A DNA stretch of 50,634 nucleotides from Gammaproteobacteria bacterium (GTDB taxonomy: Bacteria > Pseudomonadota > Gammaproteobacteria > Pseudomonadales > Azotimanducaceae), in assembly GCA_004357385.1 (NCBI GenBank), contig SMWF01000003.1:1-50634 (forward strand), written 5' to 3'. Positions 1 to 8,776 of the stretch are shown here, piece after piece. Position 1 is the first letter of the stretch; every line of letters begins with the position of its first letter. Below the pieces are notes generated by a model, which saw nothing but the letters and a program-made list of their open reading frames with translations, searched no databases and was not told where the DNA came from. Both the position numbers and the translations under genes were made by a program.

Positions 1-753
1 GCGGATCGCGCAACACCGGAGGCACTCGCCGATGCCGCGACCGAGATGGGCTGTAAGAGCGTAGCGTTTACGTACAACGATCCGGTCGTCTTTCTCGAGT
101 ACGCCATCGATGTGGCGGATGCGTGCAGGGCGGTCGGCGTCAACGCCGTGGCGGTCACGGCAGGCTATATCGATCCCGCGCCGCGCATCGAGTTCTTTGA
201 TCACGTCGACGCCGCCAACGTCGACCTGAAGGCATTCACCGAGCGCTTCTACCACAAGATCTGCGGGGGACATTTGCAGCCCGTGCTGGAGACTTTGGAG
301 TATTTGAAGCACGAAACCGATGTGTGGTTCGAGCTCACGACGTTGATCATTCCCGGCGAAAACGATACGGAAGCCGAGCTTCGGGAGATGACGCAGTGGG
401 TCGTTGAACACCTGGGTCGGGACGTGCCAATGCACTTCACCGCGTTTCATCCCGACTGGAAGATGCGCGATCTACCCAACACGCCGCCCTCGACACTTAC
501 GCGCGCGCGGCAGATCGCAATCGAAAGCGGCGTCCGCTACGCGTTCACCGGCAACGTGCACGATGCCGCCGGATCGAGCACATATTGCGCGAGCTGTGGG
601 GTGCGCGTCATCGAGCGCGACTGGTATCAGCTCGGCGAGTGGCGCCTTGGCGCAACTGGTCGCTGCGACGCGTGCGGCGCCGAGATTGCTGGACGTTTCG
701 ATGTCGCTCCTGGATGCTTTGGCGCGCGCCGAATTCCGATTCGTGTGCACTGA
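1..753 (+). CDS. amrS: AmmeMemoRadiSam system radical SAM enzyme, 3' part (5' end outside window)
   Basis: The frame is open from the first base, so the gene starts upstream of the window; 250 residues are visible. The text FTYNDPVVFLEYAIDVADAC, followed by the VDLKAFTERFYHKICGG stretch and the PGENDTEAEL segment, is characteristic of the pyruvate-formate-lyase-activase-like radical SAM protein of the AmmeMemoRadiSam family. The protein ends with two CxxC pairs (CASCG and CDACG), probably a zinc knuckle, as in full-length members. The CxxxCxxC cluster motif would lie in the missing N-terminal part. The family usually sits beside Memo and AMMECR1 genes, but no partner is visible here because the next gene is on the other strand and unrelated. 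The true substrate of the family is not settled. The family call is secure, the role is not. Confidence 0.85.
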   Translation, partial: ADRATPEALADAATEMGCKSVAFTYNDPVVFLEYAIDVADACRAVGVNAVAVTAGYIDPAPRIEFFDHVDAANVDLKAFTERFYHKICGGHLQPVLETLEYLKHETDVWFELTTLIIPGENDTEAELREMTQWVVEHLGRDVPMHFTAFHPDWKMRDLPNTPPSTLTRARQIAIESGVRYAFTGNVHDAAGSSTYCASCGVRVIERDWYQLGEWRLGATGRCDACGAEIAGRFDVAPGCFGARRIPIRVH

Positions 754-797
754 TCCAGCCGGAACCCTGGAAACCTTGCCATACCGTGGATCGACAA

Positions 798-2042
798 CTA
801 CCGCGAAAGGGCATCGAACCAGGTACGGATCGGTCCGAGCGCACTGAGCGCCGACTCCTCGTGTTCCAGTGCGCCCACGCAAACGGCTTCCACGGGTGCG
901 CCCAGGGCACTCATGCGCCGAGCAGTTTCGATGGCCTCGCGGGGCGGAACGTCCTGATCGTTGGTACCGTAGTACAGCCGCAGCGGACTCCGCGGCACCC
1001 AATCGTGTACCGAGTTCGCGGCCAGCGCGTCGCGCAACCAGGATCCCCGGCCCGCGTCATAGGCGGCCAGGAAGTCGTCGCGAAACATCAGTCGTGGTCG
1101 ATCCGGCAGACCGGCATTGACCGCGTCGTCGTCATGATAGCCATCGAACAGTACTTCAACCCGCTCATCGTAGGGGCTACGCAACACGGAACTCCGGGAG
1201 CGCCCGTAGATCCGCGCATACGTGTCCACCAGGTAACCGAGATAGACCCGATGTGAATTCGCGCCGCCCCGCAGTGCCACAGGGAAACTAATGGCGGCGA
1301 GATCGTACGGACCTGCGGCTGCCGCAGTCGCGCGCACCGCGAGGTCCGGCACGGGCTCCCGCTCGAGTGCGCGATGCGTTGCCAGCGCGACATGGCCGCC
1401 CTGGCTCGCCCCCAGCAGGAACAGCTTTTCGGGCCACGCGACGCCAAGCAGGTCGGCGAGCTGATGGGCCGCCCGCAACGCATCAATCACGGTTTCAGCC
1501 GTGCTGTTCGCATGCAGGAATGGATGCGGACCAGGGCGGGTCCCAAAGCCCAGGTAATCCGGGGCTACCAACAGGTATTGCGCACCCGCGAACGTCGCGC
1601 CCACGAGCTTTCCTTCGAGGGTCGGTACCGACGGCGCGAGACGCCGATCGGTACGGGTTCCGTGCATATACGCCACCACCCCCCTGACCCGTTCAACTGC
1701 AGGCACACCCACCAGTGCGGTAGCCTGCGCGGGCTGATCCGCGGGATCGCGGGTCCAGTAGCCGATTCGGTACAGCGTCATGGAGCTGCGCACCTCTAGC
1801 CCCGCCGGAGCCCCGGCAAACCAGAGCCCCAGACGCAGAGTCCAGGCGGGGTACGAGCGGATTCGAGCGGCGCTAAACAACGCGCCGGGGCGGGCGTCGA
1901 GCCGTTGGACCTCGATGGGCCTGTTGGTCGCACAGCCCGCAAGCACCGCCACGAAAACGAACCCGAGGGACCACGCAGCCGCTATACTGGCGCGTCCAGC
2001 CCGCGAACCGGCGGTTGCGATGGCGCTGCTCGCTTCCTTCAT
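798..2042 (-). CDS. Lipoprotein alpha/beta-hydrolase (secretory-lipase type)
   Basis: The 414-residue protein begins with a lipoprotein signal whose lipobox LAGC puts the lipidated cysteine at residue 37. The alpha/beta-hydrolase core follows. It shows PDYLGFG near 161-167, the nucleophile elbow GASQGG with Ser213, an acid loop GTNDQD near 359-364 and a histidine in EHEES near 394. PDYLGFG plus GASQGGH is typical of secretory lipases and acyl hydrolases that act on lipids or esters. It should act at the cell envelope, anchored by lipid. The only ATG that retains the signal peptide is at 2042. That makes it overlap the divergent ABC transporter gene head to head by 23 bp, which is unusual, so either start could be wrong. 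Substrate unknown. Confidence 0.82.
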   Translation of the reverse strand: MKEASSAIATAGSRAGRASIAAAWSLGFVFVAVLAGCATNRPIEVQRLDARPGALFSAARIRSYPAWTLRLGLWFAGAPAGLEVRSSMTLYRIGYWTRDPADQPAQATALVGVPAVERVRGVVAYMHGTRTDRRLAPSVPTLEGKLVGATFAGAQYLLVAPDYLGFGTRPGPHPFLHANSTAETVIDALRAAHQLADLLGVAWPEKLFLLGASQGGHVALATHRALEREPVPDLAVRATAAAAGPYDLAAISFPVALRGGANSHRVYLGYLVDTYARIYGRSRSSVLRSPYDERVEVLFDGYHDDDAVNAGLPDRPRLMFRDDFLAAYDAGRGSWLRDALAANSVHDWVPRSPLRLYYGTNDQDVPPREAIETARRMSALGAPVEAVCVGALEHEESALSALGPIRTWFDALSR

Positions 2043-3723
2043 CACGCGATACCCCCTGCAGAGCGCGTTTCTGGTCTCCGCCCTGCTGCTCGCCGGGCTG
2101 GCGGACGGTCTCAGTCTTACGGCTTTGCTGCCGCTGCTGCAACTTGCGTTCGACACCCCGGGCGACGACTCCGAGCTGGCCCAGTTCGTGCGCGATACCA
2201 TGGCCCAGTTCGAGCTGTCGCCGTCCATCGGTACCCTGCTGATCGTGATGCTGATCGGTGTTTTCATCAAGAATACGCTGGTGTTCGTATCGACTCAGCG
2301 CATTGGCTACATCGCCGCGGACGTGGCGACAGAGCTGCGTATGAACCTGCTGCGCGCCGTCACCGCGACGCGTTGGCAGTATTACGTCAGTCAGTCAACC
2401 GGGGAGCTCGCCAATTCCATGGCGACCGAGGCCCTGCGCGCATCCAATGCGTACGTTTACGCGGTTCGGCTGTTCGCGGTGCTGGTCGAGACGCTCGTCT
2501 ACGCGGTCGTGGCCGTGCTCGTGTCGTGGCAGGCGACCCTGATCTGCTTCGCCGCGAGCCTGGTGATTGTCTCCGTGTCGCAGATTCTGGTTCGCATCAG
2601 CCACCGTGCTGGAATCCAGCAGACCGAGTGGTACCGAACGCTGCTCGGCCGGCTGACGGACGTGTTGCAGTCCGTCAAACCGTTCAAGGCAATGGGCCGT
2701 GACCACATCGCCGAGGACGCGCTGGAGGATGACACCCATCAGCTGCGCCGTGCGCTCAAACAGGAGGTATTGGGCAATTCGGCACTCGAGGCGGGTCAGG
2801 AACCGATGTACACCTCGGTTGTCGCCGCCGGTATGTTCGTCGCCCTGGTGCTGTTTGACTTGGACCTCGCAACGGTGACCTTCATGGTTCTGATCCTCGC
2901 GCGACTGCTGAAACGAATCGGCAAGGTGCAGAAGATCTACCAGCGGATGATGGTGTGTGAAAGCGCCTACTTTGCCATTGAGGCCTCCACGAACCGCGCC
3001 CTGCTGCAGGCGGAAGTTACGGATGGGTGTGCCCCACCGGTATTGGAACGAAGCATCGAGTTTCAGGGCGTCAGTTTCGCGTACGGCGAAAACGTCATCC
3101 TCGACAGAGTCGATTTCGCGATCGAAGCCGGTACATTCACCACCATGGTCGGCGACTCAGGTGCCGGCAAGACCACTGTCGCCGATCTGATCATCGGCTT
3201 GATCAGGCCGGACACCGGGCGGATCAGCATCGACGGCGTCGACCTGGAGACCATCGACCTGCGTGCCTGGCGGCGCCAGATCGGCTACGTTCCACAGGAA
3301 AATCTCCTGCTGCATCGCAGCGTGCTGGCCAACGTCACCCTCGGTGACGAATGCCTCAGCGACGCTGACGCCGAACAGGCACTGCGCGATTCCGGCGCAT
3401 GGACGTTCGTCAGGCAGATGCCGGACGGCATCCACACCATCGTGGGTGAACGGGGCACGCGATTGTCTGGCGGACAGCGTCAGCGCGTCATGATCGCCCG
3501 GGCACTGGCTCACCATCCACGACTACTGATCCTGGACGAAGCGACCAGCGCACTCGATCAGCGCACCGAACAAGATATCTGCGCGACGCTTCGCAGTCTC
3601 GCCGGTCCCCTCACAGTTGTCGCGGTTACTCACCAACGTGCGCTTGCCGATGCCGCGGACCAGGTGCTGCGCCTGACCAACTGCAAAGTCAGGCCGGCCG
3701 GCCTGCGACTACAGGCAACCTGA
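2020..3723 (+). CDS. ABC transporter, fused permease and ATP-binding protein (MsbA-like half-exporter)
   Basis: This 567-residue half-transporter has an N-terminal membrane domain (about residues 5-300, starting MALLASFITRYPLQ) and a C-terminal nucleotide-binding domain. Walker A is GDSGAGKTT at 378-386, the ABC signature is LSGGQRQR from 482, and Walker B is LLILDEATSALD at 502-513. A late H-loop (VTHQRAL) is also present. Such proteins work as homodimers or heterodimers in the inner membrane and export lipids, drugs or peptides; the substrate cannot be read from the sequence. The chosen start is the ATG at 2020, because longer versions add a low-complexity, membrane-free N-terminus that overlaps the opposite gene. 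A TATACT box at about 1984-1989 is a possible -10 element. No partner half-transporter is adjacent. Confidence 0.9.
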   Translation: MALLASFITRYPLQSAFLVSALLLAGLADGLSLTALLPLLQLAFDTPGDDSELAQFVRDTMAQFELSPSIGTLLIVMLIGVFIKNTLVFVSTQRIGYIAADVATELRMNLLRAVTATRWQYYVSQSTGELANSMATEALRASNAYVYAVRLFAVLVETLVYAVVAVLVSWQATLICFAASLVIVSVSQILVRISHRAGIQQTEWYRTLLGRLTDVLQSVKPFKAMGRDHIAEDALEDDTHQLRRALKQEVLGNSALEAGQEPMYTSVVAAGMFVALVLFDLDLATVTFMVLILARLLKRIGKVQKIYQRMMVCESAYFAIEASTNRALLQAEVTDGCAPPVLERSIEFQGVSFAYGENVILDRVDFAIEAGTFTTMVGDSGAGKTTVADLIIGLIRPDTGRISIDGVDLETIDLRAWRRQIGYVPQENLLLHRSVLANVTLGDECLSDADAEQALRDSGAWTFVRQMPDGIHTIVGERGTRLSGGQRQRVMIARALAHHPRLLILDEATSALDQRTEQDICATLRSLAGPLTVVAVTHQRALADAADQVLRLTNCKVRPAGLRLQAT

Positions 3724-3738
3724 ACCAACTCCGGGACC

Positions 3739-4152
3739 CTAGTGGCCACAGCCTTTCTCTAGCTTGCGTATGAAGCCCGGCTTATCCCTCTGGATTAGCT
3801 TCAGTGCGTCAGGGTCGACGTTGGGTGCTCCATCGTAGATCGCTCCCCAGCATACCAATTCCACCAGGAGAGGGATCAGTCCGACACCCTTCTCGGTCAA
3901 CGTGTACACGATCTGCCGCCCATTCTCGGGATCCTGCTGCTTGGAGATGATGCCGATGAGGTCTAGTCGATTGAGTCGATCGGTCAGGATGTTGGTCGCG
4001 ATGCCTTCGTCCGAGGAGAGGAATTCCTTGAAGTAGCGCTTTCCCACGAAGACCATGTCGCGCACGACGAGTAGGCTCCACTTGTCACCCAACACATCCA
4101 GTGAGGAACTGATCGGGCAGCCGGAGCGTCGCTGGTTCACGTCGAACGCCAT
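3739..4152 (-). CDS. HxlR-family transcriptional regulator
   Basis: This 137-residue protein has the HxlR winged-helix pattern: CPISSSLDVLGDKWSLLVV at the N-terminus, the recognition-helix region (FKEFLSSDEGIATNILTDRL) and the wing (YTLTEKGVGLIPLL). HxlR proteins are dimeric DNA-binding regulators that often respond to redox or electrophile stress through a cysteine near the N-terminus; a Cys precedes PISSS here (residue 12). It is divergent from a SnoaL-like and GST gene pair, the usual layout for a regulator controlling its neighbours. It ends 16 bp from the stop of the converging ABC transporter gene. Confidence 0.9.
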   Translation of the reverse strand: MAFDVNQRRSGCPISSSLDVLGDKWSLLVVRDMVFVGKRYFKEFLSSDEGIATNILTDRLNRLDLIGIISKQQDPENGRQIVYTLTEKGVGLIPLLVELVCWGAIYDGAPNVDPDALKLIQRDKPGFIRKLEKGCGH

Positions 4153-4167
4153 CGCCTTTTCTTTCTA

Positions 4168-4229
4168 ACTTTGATCACTTGCAGTGTGCCAGTGATTGAG
4201 GCATGATGCAATCGCTTGCACATCGCAAG
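4168..4229. promoter_or_regulatory. Inverted repeats between hxlR-type gene and SnoaL gene (possible operator)
   Basis: The 111-bp divergent intergenic region contains CTTGC-N5-GCAAG at 4215-4229 and, further left, TCACT-N11-AGTGA at about 4176-4196. Both share the ACTTGC/GCAAGT core. HxlR regulators bind dyads of this kind between divergent promoters. Binding is an inference; only the dyads are seen. Confidence 0.4.
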
Positions 4230-4263
4230 TGGTGTGAAAGCAGGCACGCGATAGGAGCTCGCC

Positions 4264-4758
4264 ATGAAGAGGGACTCACGAGTACAGGAACTCATTAGGA
4301 AAGCCCCGAACAAGGGAGTCGCAACGATTGGGGAAGAACGCAAGATGTTCCTGGACGCGGCGTTCGAGGAACACTTCGGAGCTGAACTGGCAGGTGACTT
4401 GCCGGCGATCAACGCCAGCTACTCAAAGGACGGCGGGCATCTCAACTTCAACGGTGTCCGTTACGAATCGGAGGAAGAGCTGACAGCCTTTCACAAGGGC
4501 TTCGGCTTTAGCAACGAAGGCATGCTCTCGGGAATTGGTGGCGACATTACCCACATTACCTACACGCAAGAGAGCATGGTCGTGGAATACGCGCTTCGCG
4601 CCACGATAGAGATCGATCTCCCCGACGCGCCGAAAGGTCGATCCGTGGGCGTTCCGATGTGTGTGGTCTATGAGTTTGACGAGGCAGGCAAGTTGACATC
4701 CGAACGGGTGTATGCCGACTCGGCTGCGGTGCTGCCGAAGCGGTTCCTTCCAATTTGA
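4264..4758 (+). CDS. SnoaL-like / NTF2-fold protein
   Basis: This 164-residue cytosolic protein has no signal peptide. The middle part (FLDAAFEEHFGAELAGDLPA, a GVRYESEEEL loop, then alternating strands to VVYEFDEAGKLTSERVYAD) follows the cone-like NTF2/SnoaL fold. This fold occurs in ketosteroid isomerases, polyketide cyclases and small hydrolytic enzymes, and as uncatalytic binding domains. Its role here is unknown. A GST starts 22 bp downstream on the same strand and an HxlR regulator is divergent, so the pair probably forms a regulated detoxification operon. AGGAGC sits 6 bp before the ATG. Confidence 0.75.
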   Translation: MKRDSRVQELIRKAPNKGVATIGEERKMFLDAAFEEHFGAELAGDLPAINASYSKDGGHLNFNGVRYESEEELTAFHKGFGFSNEGMLSGIGGDITHITYTQESMVVEYALRATIEIDLPDAPKGRSVGVPMCVVYEFDEAGKLTSERVYADSAAVLPKRFLPI

Positions 4759-4780
4759 TCGCGACGGCGAGGAGAGGACG

Positions 4781-5413
4781 ATGGCGTATCGATTGTTTTA
4801 TTGGGCCTTACAGGGACGCGGCGAGCAGGTTCGGTTGCTACTCAACGAGCTAGGCCAAGAATACGAAGACATCCACGTCGTCAAAGACGACAACTTCACA
4901 AAGATGAAGCGAGAAGGTCCCGGTACATTGTCGTTCGGGTCCGTTCCCATGCTTCAGGATGGCGATTTCACGCTCGTGCAAGGCCCTGTGATCATGAATT
5001 ATCTCGGTCGCAAGCACGGGATCATGCCGAGCGACTTCCAAGCGGCCGCCAAGACGGAGGCCATGGTGTTGGGCGCAGAGGACATGCGGATGGCGTATTT
5101 TCGTCTCCTGGGTGATGACGACCGTGCAGCAGACCGGCGGTCAAAGTTCGTCGAGGGTGATTGGCGTGACCGTTGGCTTTCGGCCTGGGACGGACTACTC
5201 GACCTCAATGGCGACAACGGCTACCTGGTGGGATCGTCTCTGACCCAGGCAGACCTCGCTGTCTGGGACGCACTGGATGCCATCGTCAACAGGATTGAAG
5301 GTGCCGGGTTCGGTGCGTTCGGGCGAGTGGAGAAGTTCTTCGAGTCCATCGGTATGCGCCCCGCGATCGCCGCGTACCTGGCATCTGATAAGCGACTGGG
5401 TAAGAAGCGCTAG
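4781..5413 (+). CDS. Glutathione S-transferase
   Basis: The 210-residue protein opens with MAYRLFYWALQGRGEQVRLL, which matches the first beta-strand and helix of alpha/mu/pi/sigma-type GSTs. The tyrosine near residue 7 is the usual glutathione-activating residue. SVPMLQDGDFTLVQGPVIMNYL supplies the cis-proline and the glutathione gamma-glutamyl contacts (usually QS, here QG). The helical C-terminal domain contains SSLTQADLAVWDAL, the conserved N-capping box. The start at 4781 is supported by GGAGAGG just upstream; a longer version has no such support. It is probably cotranscribed with the SnoaL-like gene before it. Confidence 0.88.
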   Translation: MAYRLFYWALQGRGEQVRLLLNELGQEYEDIHVVKDDNFTKMKREGPGTLSFGSVPMLQDGDFTLVQGPVIMNYLGRKHGIMPSDFQAAAKTEAMVLGAEDMRMAYFRLLGDDDRAADRRSKFVEGDWRDRWLSAWDGLLDLNGDNGYLVGSSLTQADLAVWDALDAIVNRIEGAGFGAFGRVEKFFESIGMRPAIAAYLASDKRLGKKR

Positions 5414-5503
5414 CCGGCCAGATCTCCTCGACCACGATCACTCGCGTGCAGCAGTCCTATGGCAACCCTATACTCGCCGCTCCTTCGTGGGGAGTGATCA
5501 GAC

Positions 5504-6733
5504 GTGACCATTCGCGACTACGACCCCGAGCGTGACCTCGAAGCGGTTACCCGCATCTGGTTCGAGATCGGCTGGTTCAAGAACGAGCGCCAGGCCAAAT
5601 ACATGGACGCGTTTATCTCCGCAGGGCGCGCCATAGTCGCGGATATCGACAACGAAGCCGAGTGCTTCGTGCACGTCACGGAGGGTACGATCCGGCATCA
5701 GAGCGTCGACCTGGACCTTGCGGCGGTCACCGCCGTGACCACGAGTCGAATCGCCCGAAAAACCGGCTTTGCGAAACGTCTCACGGCTGCGTCACTCGCC
5801 AATGCAGCAGAGTCAGGCGCCGCGGTGTCGGTGCTCGGCATGTTCGACCAAGGCTTCTACGATAAGGTTGGTTTCGGAACGGGTGCATACGAACAGATCG
5901 CCGTATTCGATCCCGCATCGCTGACCGTAGCCAACGGCTTCCGTCCACCCAAACGACTGAATTACGATGACTCGGCCGATATGCATCATGCGTTGCTCAA
6001 TCGCCACCGAAGCCACGGAGGGGTGACGCTCAGCCCGGCCGATTTCTTCAAAGCTGAGGTTGGGTTCACCGACAACCCGTTTGGCTTCGGGTATTACGAT
6101 GGCCCTGATGGCACGTTGTCTCACTTCATCTGGGGCAACGCCGAAGGCGAGCATGGGCCGTACAGCGAAAAAGCCATGGCCTACCAGAACGCCGAGCAGT
6201 TGATGGAGTTACTCGCGCTGATCAAGTCCCTGGGCGACCAGGTGTCGTCGTTTCGCATGCTCGAGCCCGCTGACATTCAGCTGCAGGACCTGCTCAAGCA
6301 GCCGTTCAGACACAGAAGAGGAACGGCGGGTTCCAAGCATGAAAACAAGATCGACAGTACGGCGTATTGGCAATTGCGCATACTTGACCTCCAGACCTGC
6401 CTCGCGAATACGGTTCTCGACGGACCGACCACACAGTTCAACCTGACACTGACCGATCCGGTGATCGATCACCTGGATGACGGATCGAACTGGAGAGGCA
6501 TCGGCGGCGAATACACCATCACGCTGGGTTCGGAATCGAACGCGACTCCGGGTACCAGGAAAGGCCTGGCGACGCTGTCAGCCAGCGTTGGTGCGTTCAG
6601 TCGCATGTGGTTCGGCGTAAGAGCCGCCTCGGGCCTTGCGATCACGGACGAACTGCGCGGCACCCCGGAACTGTTGTCGCAACTCGACGCGACGCTACGT
6701 CTGCCCCAACCGCATTTGGGGTGGGATTTCTAA
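5504..6733 (+). CDS. GNAT N-acetyltransferase with C-terminal SCP2-like domain (Eis-like)
   Basis: At 409 residues the protein has the size and order of the Eis family. It has an N-terminal GNAT domain (MTIRDYDPERDLEAVTRIWF; a degenerate acetyl-CoA loop around TSRIARKTGFAKRL, then GMFDQGFYDKVGFGTG). A central second GNAT-like domain follows, then a C-terminal sterol-carrier-like domain (VIDHLDD, GGEYTITLG, SRMWFGVRAASGLAITDEL). Eis proteins acetylate amines, best known for aminoglycosides in mycobacteria. The start is GTG at 5504, with GGGGAG about 9 bp upstream. It appears monocistronic; the next gene is convergent. Substrate unknown. Confidence 0.82.
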   Translation: MTIRDYDPERDLEAVTRIWFEIGWFKNERQAKYMDAFISAGRAIVADIDNEAECFVHVTEGTIRHQSVDLDLAAVTAVTTSRIARKTGFAKRLTAASLANAAESGAAVSVLGMFDQGFYDKVGFGTGAYEQIAVFDPASLTVANGFRPPKRLNYDDSADMHHALLNRHRSHGGVTLSPADFFKAEVGFTDNPFGFGYYDGPDGTLSHFIWGNAEGEHGPYSEKAMAYQNAEQLMELLALIKSLGDQVSSFRMLEPADIQLQDLLKQPFRHRRGTAGSKHENKIDSTAYWQLRILDLQTCLANTVLDGPTTQFNLTLTDPVIDHLDDGSNWRGIGGEYTITLGSESNATPGTRKGLATLSASVGAFSRMWFGVRAASGLAITDELRGTPELLSQLDATLRLPQPHLGWDF

Positions 6734-6740
6734 CGCAGGC

Positions 6741-8372
6741 TCAGTTGGCAGAATGCTCCTTTTCGAGCATCAGCTTCAGACCGGCCGTAATCCGCTCTTT
6801 GGCCGTTTCGGTGTGCTGACCCCTTTCCAGGGATGCGATGCCTTGCTCCAGACGGAATCCCGGTATCGTCACCTGCACCCTCTGAATCGCCGCCTGTGCC
6901 GCGTCCGTCTCGCCGAGCAGGGAGAGCGCGTTGGCCTGGACGAGACAGGCAGTGTAATCGTGTGGCGACCAAAGCTCCCAATCTTCAGCGTGGGGAAGCG
7001 CCTGCTCATAGTCGCCAAGAATAGTATAGGCATATGCGAGCCCCAGATGATTGGGACCCAGGTCTTTGGGCGCCTTTTCCGCGAGCTCTTCATAAATGGA
7101 CTTGGCTTCTTCGGCCTCACCGGCGCGCAGCAGGACATTCGCCAGCGTCACCGATGAAGGTGCAATGGGTGCAAGGGCGAGCGCCTTTCTCGCGAGCGAA
7201 ATGGAACGCCGCGTCTCGCCGAGATTCATGTAGGTGGTTGCGGCAATGGCGACTACGGCCGCGTTTCTGGGTGCGAGCCTGAGCGCGGATTCGATCTCGG
7301 TGAGCGCCTGCTTGCGATCCGCGTCAGGATCTTCGCTGAATTCAGCAATGAGGTCCTGCGCAAGCACGTCAGCCAGGCGCACATGGGCAACGCCCGACGA
7401 AGCATCCAGTGCGATGGCACTTCGGATCAGGTTTTGCCGCCGTTCCCGGCCTTCCCGGTGATTCGTCGGGCTCGCAGCAGCGAGCGCCAGGAGACCCCAC
7501 GGACCCAGTTCATCCCGAGGCGTGCGGAGGATGCGCTGGAAGTTGTCGTTGCCACCAGCGGACGCAACCGCATTACTGATCTTCAGCGTGAGACTGTCCT
7601 GTGCGGTACCAATATCCTCGATGGGTTCATTGAAGGTCTCCGTCCAGATATGGCCGCCCGTCTCGGCGTCGATTAGCTGGGCAACCACTCTGATGTTACT
7701 GCCCACCTTCCTGAGGCTACCTTCCAACACATAGCGAACGGAAAGTGTCCGGCCTACTTCACGGACATCGGACGCCCCTCCCTTGAACTGGGAACTCAAG
7801 TTTCTGGCCGTCACGAAGAAGGTCGGGTTCTGGGCAAGATGCGTGATGATGTCTTCGGTCATACCCTCCGCAAGTCCGAGAAGCGCTGGATCGTTGGTCA
7901 AATCGTCCAAGGGAAGGACCGCGAAGGAGGGACGCTCCTCACCCTTTGGGCTGGCCGGCGCCTCCGCTGCACCCCGGATCGACCCGAGTGCGTGACGGAT
8001 ACCCTGAAGCAGGCTTTCCAGATCGGCGCTGGTCTGATCGTGCGGTGTCCAGCCGATGAGCCTTGCAGCCTGGGTCCGGCGAAAGGCGAACGGCAACTCG
8101 ATGTCGTCCAGAAGAACAGGGACCAGGATGTCTTGATCCAGGCCAAAAAGCGCTTCACGCCGCACCCAGTCCGAAGTCACCGAGGCTTCGGTCCAGACGA
8201 CCACGACGCAGGCGGACTGTGCAAGCGCCTGCTCGATCATGTCGTCGAAACTCGTGCCGGGAACGATATGCCGGTCCCACCAGACGGACCAGCCCTGGGC
8301 CTCAAAGGACGAAACGAGGGGAGCGACACGCAATCGGTCATCGCTCGCATAGCTGAGAAAAATGTCCGTCAC
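6741..8372 (-). CDS. TIR domain - TolB/FlgO-like domain - TPR protein
   Basis: This 543-residue protein begins with a TIR domain (residues 1-130): FLSYASDDRLRVAPLV, WSVWWDRHIVPGTSFDDMI and SDWVRREALFGL. Glu73 sits at the place of the catalytic glutamate of NAD-cleaving TIRs. Residues about 145-265 (SFAVLPLDDLTND, GLAEGMTEDIITHLAQ, VRYVLEGSLRKVGSNIRVVA, QLIDAETGGHIWTETF) form the TolB-like amino domain common upstream of TPRs in adenylate-cyclase-like regulators. The rest is TPR helices to the C-terminus. No membrane segment is evident. TIR-TPR proteins serve in signalling or as NADase immune effectors; no defence neighbour is seen. Confidence 0.85.
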   Translation of the reverse strand: MTDIFLSYASDDRLRVAPLVSSFEAQGWSVWWDRHIVPGTSFDDMIEQALAQSACVVVVWTEASVTSDWVRREALFGLDQDILVPVLLDDIELPFAFRRTQAARLIGWTPHDQTSADLESLLQGIRHALGSIRGAAEAPASPKGEERPSFAVLPLDDLTNDPALLGLAEGMTEDIITHLAQNPTFFVTARNLSSQFKGGASDVREVGRTLSVRYVLEGSLRKVGSNIRVVAQLIDAETGGHIWTETFNEPIEDIGTAQDSLTLKISNAVASAGGNDNFQRILRTPRDELGPWGLLALAAASPTNHREGRERRQNLIRSAIALDASSGVAHVRLADVLAQDLIAEFSEDPDADRKQALTEIESALRLAPRNAAVVAIAATTYMNLGETRRSISLARKALALAPIAPSSVTLANVLLRAGEAEEAKSIYEELAEKAPKDLGPNHLGLAYAYTILGDYEQALPHAEDWELWSPHDYTACLVQANALSLLGETDAAQAAIQRVQVTIPGFRLEQGIASLERGQHTETAKERITAGLKLMLEKEHSAN

Positions 8373-8420
8373 AGACCCACCTCGGGCACGGGAAGTCGCG
8401 TCTCGCCCAAGATTAGGAAA

Positions 8421-8696
8421 CTAAGCTTCGGCCGTGCTCGGGCCGATCATTGTTTTGACTTCGGTGATGCGTGTCACGGGGAATCCACTCTTTTCGGCAT
8501 GTTCCCTGATGATGTCTTCATCCCTGGCCATATACACGCAGAGGGTCATGTCGTTGACCACATAGGACTCGACCCACTGGATGTCGGGACCCAACTCTTC
8601 GAGCACGGCGTTCGATCTCTGTGATGCGGCCTTCAGTTCCTCAGGACTTGAATCGCCAATGCCCGGTATGGCTCTTTCAATCAGGTATTTTTTCAT
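8421..8696 (-). CDS. DUF4242-family small protein
   Basis: This 91-residue protein begins MKKYLIERAIPGIGDSSPEE and continues with IQWVESYVVNDMTLCVYMA and EDIIREHAEKSGFPV. This is the DUF4242 pattern, a ferredoxin-like alpha/beta fold of unknown function sometimes annotated as nickel-binding. The start at 8696 is fixed by a strong AGGAGG Shine-Dalgarno sequence about 7 bp upstream. The gene lies 48 bp beyond the TIR-TPR gene start and could be cotranscribed with it. A divergent MFS carrier starts 80 bp away. Confidence 0.75.
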   Translation of the reverse strand: MKKYLIERAIPGIGDSSPEELKAASQRSNAVLEELGPDIQWVESYVVNDMTLCVYMARDEDIIREHAEKSGFPVTRITEVKTMIGPSTAEA

Positions 8697-8776
8697 CGCC
8701 TCCTCCTGGTTCCACAAGTATTGCAAACCCCCATGGTGTCCGCAAAACGGAGCAGAGTCTATCATCCACCGCAGAC

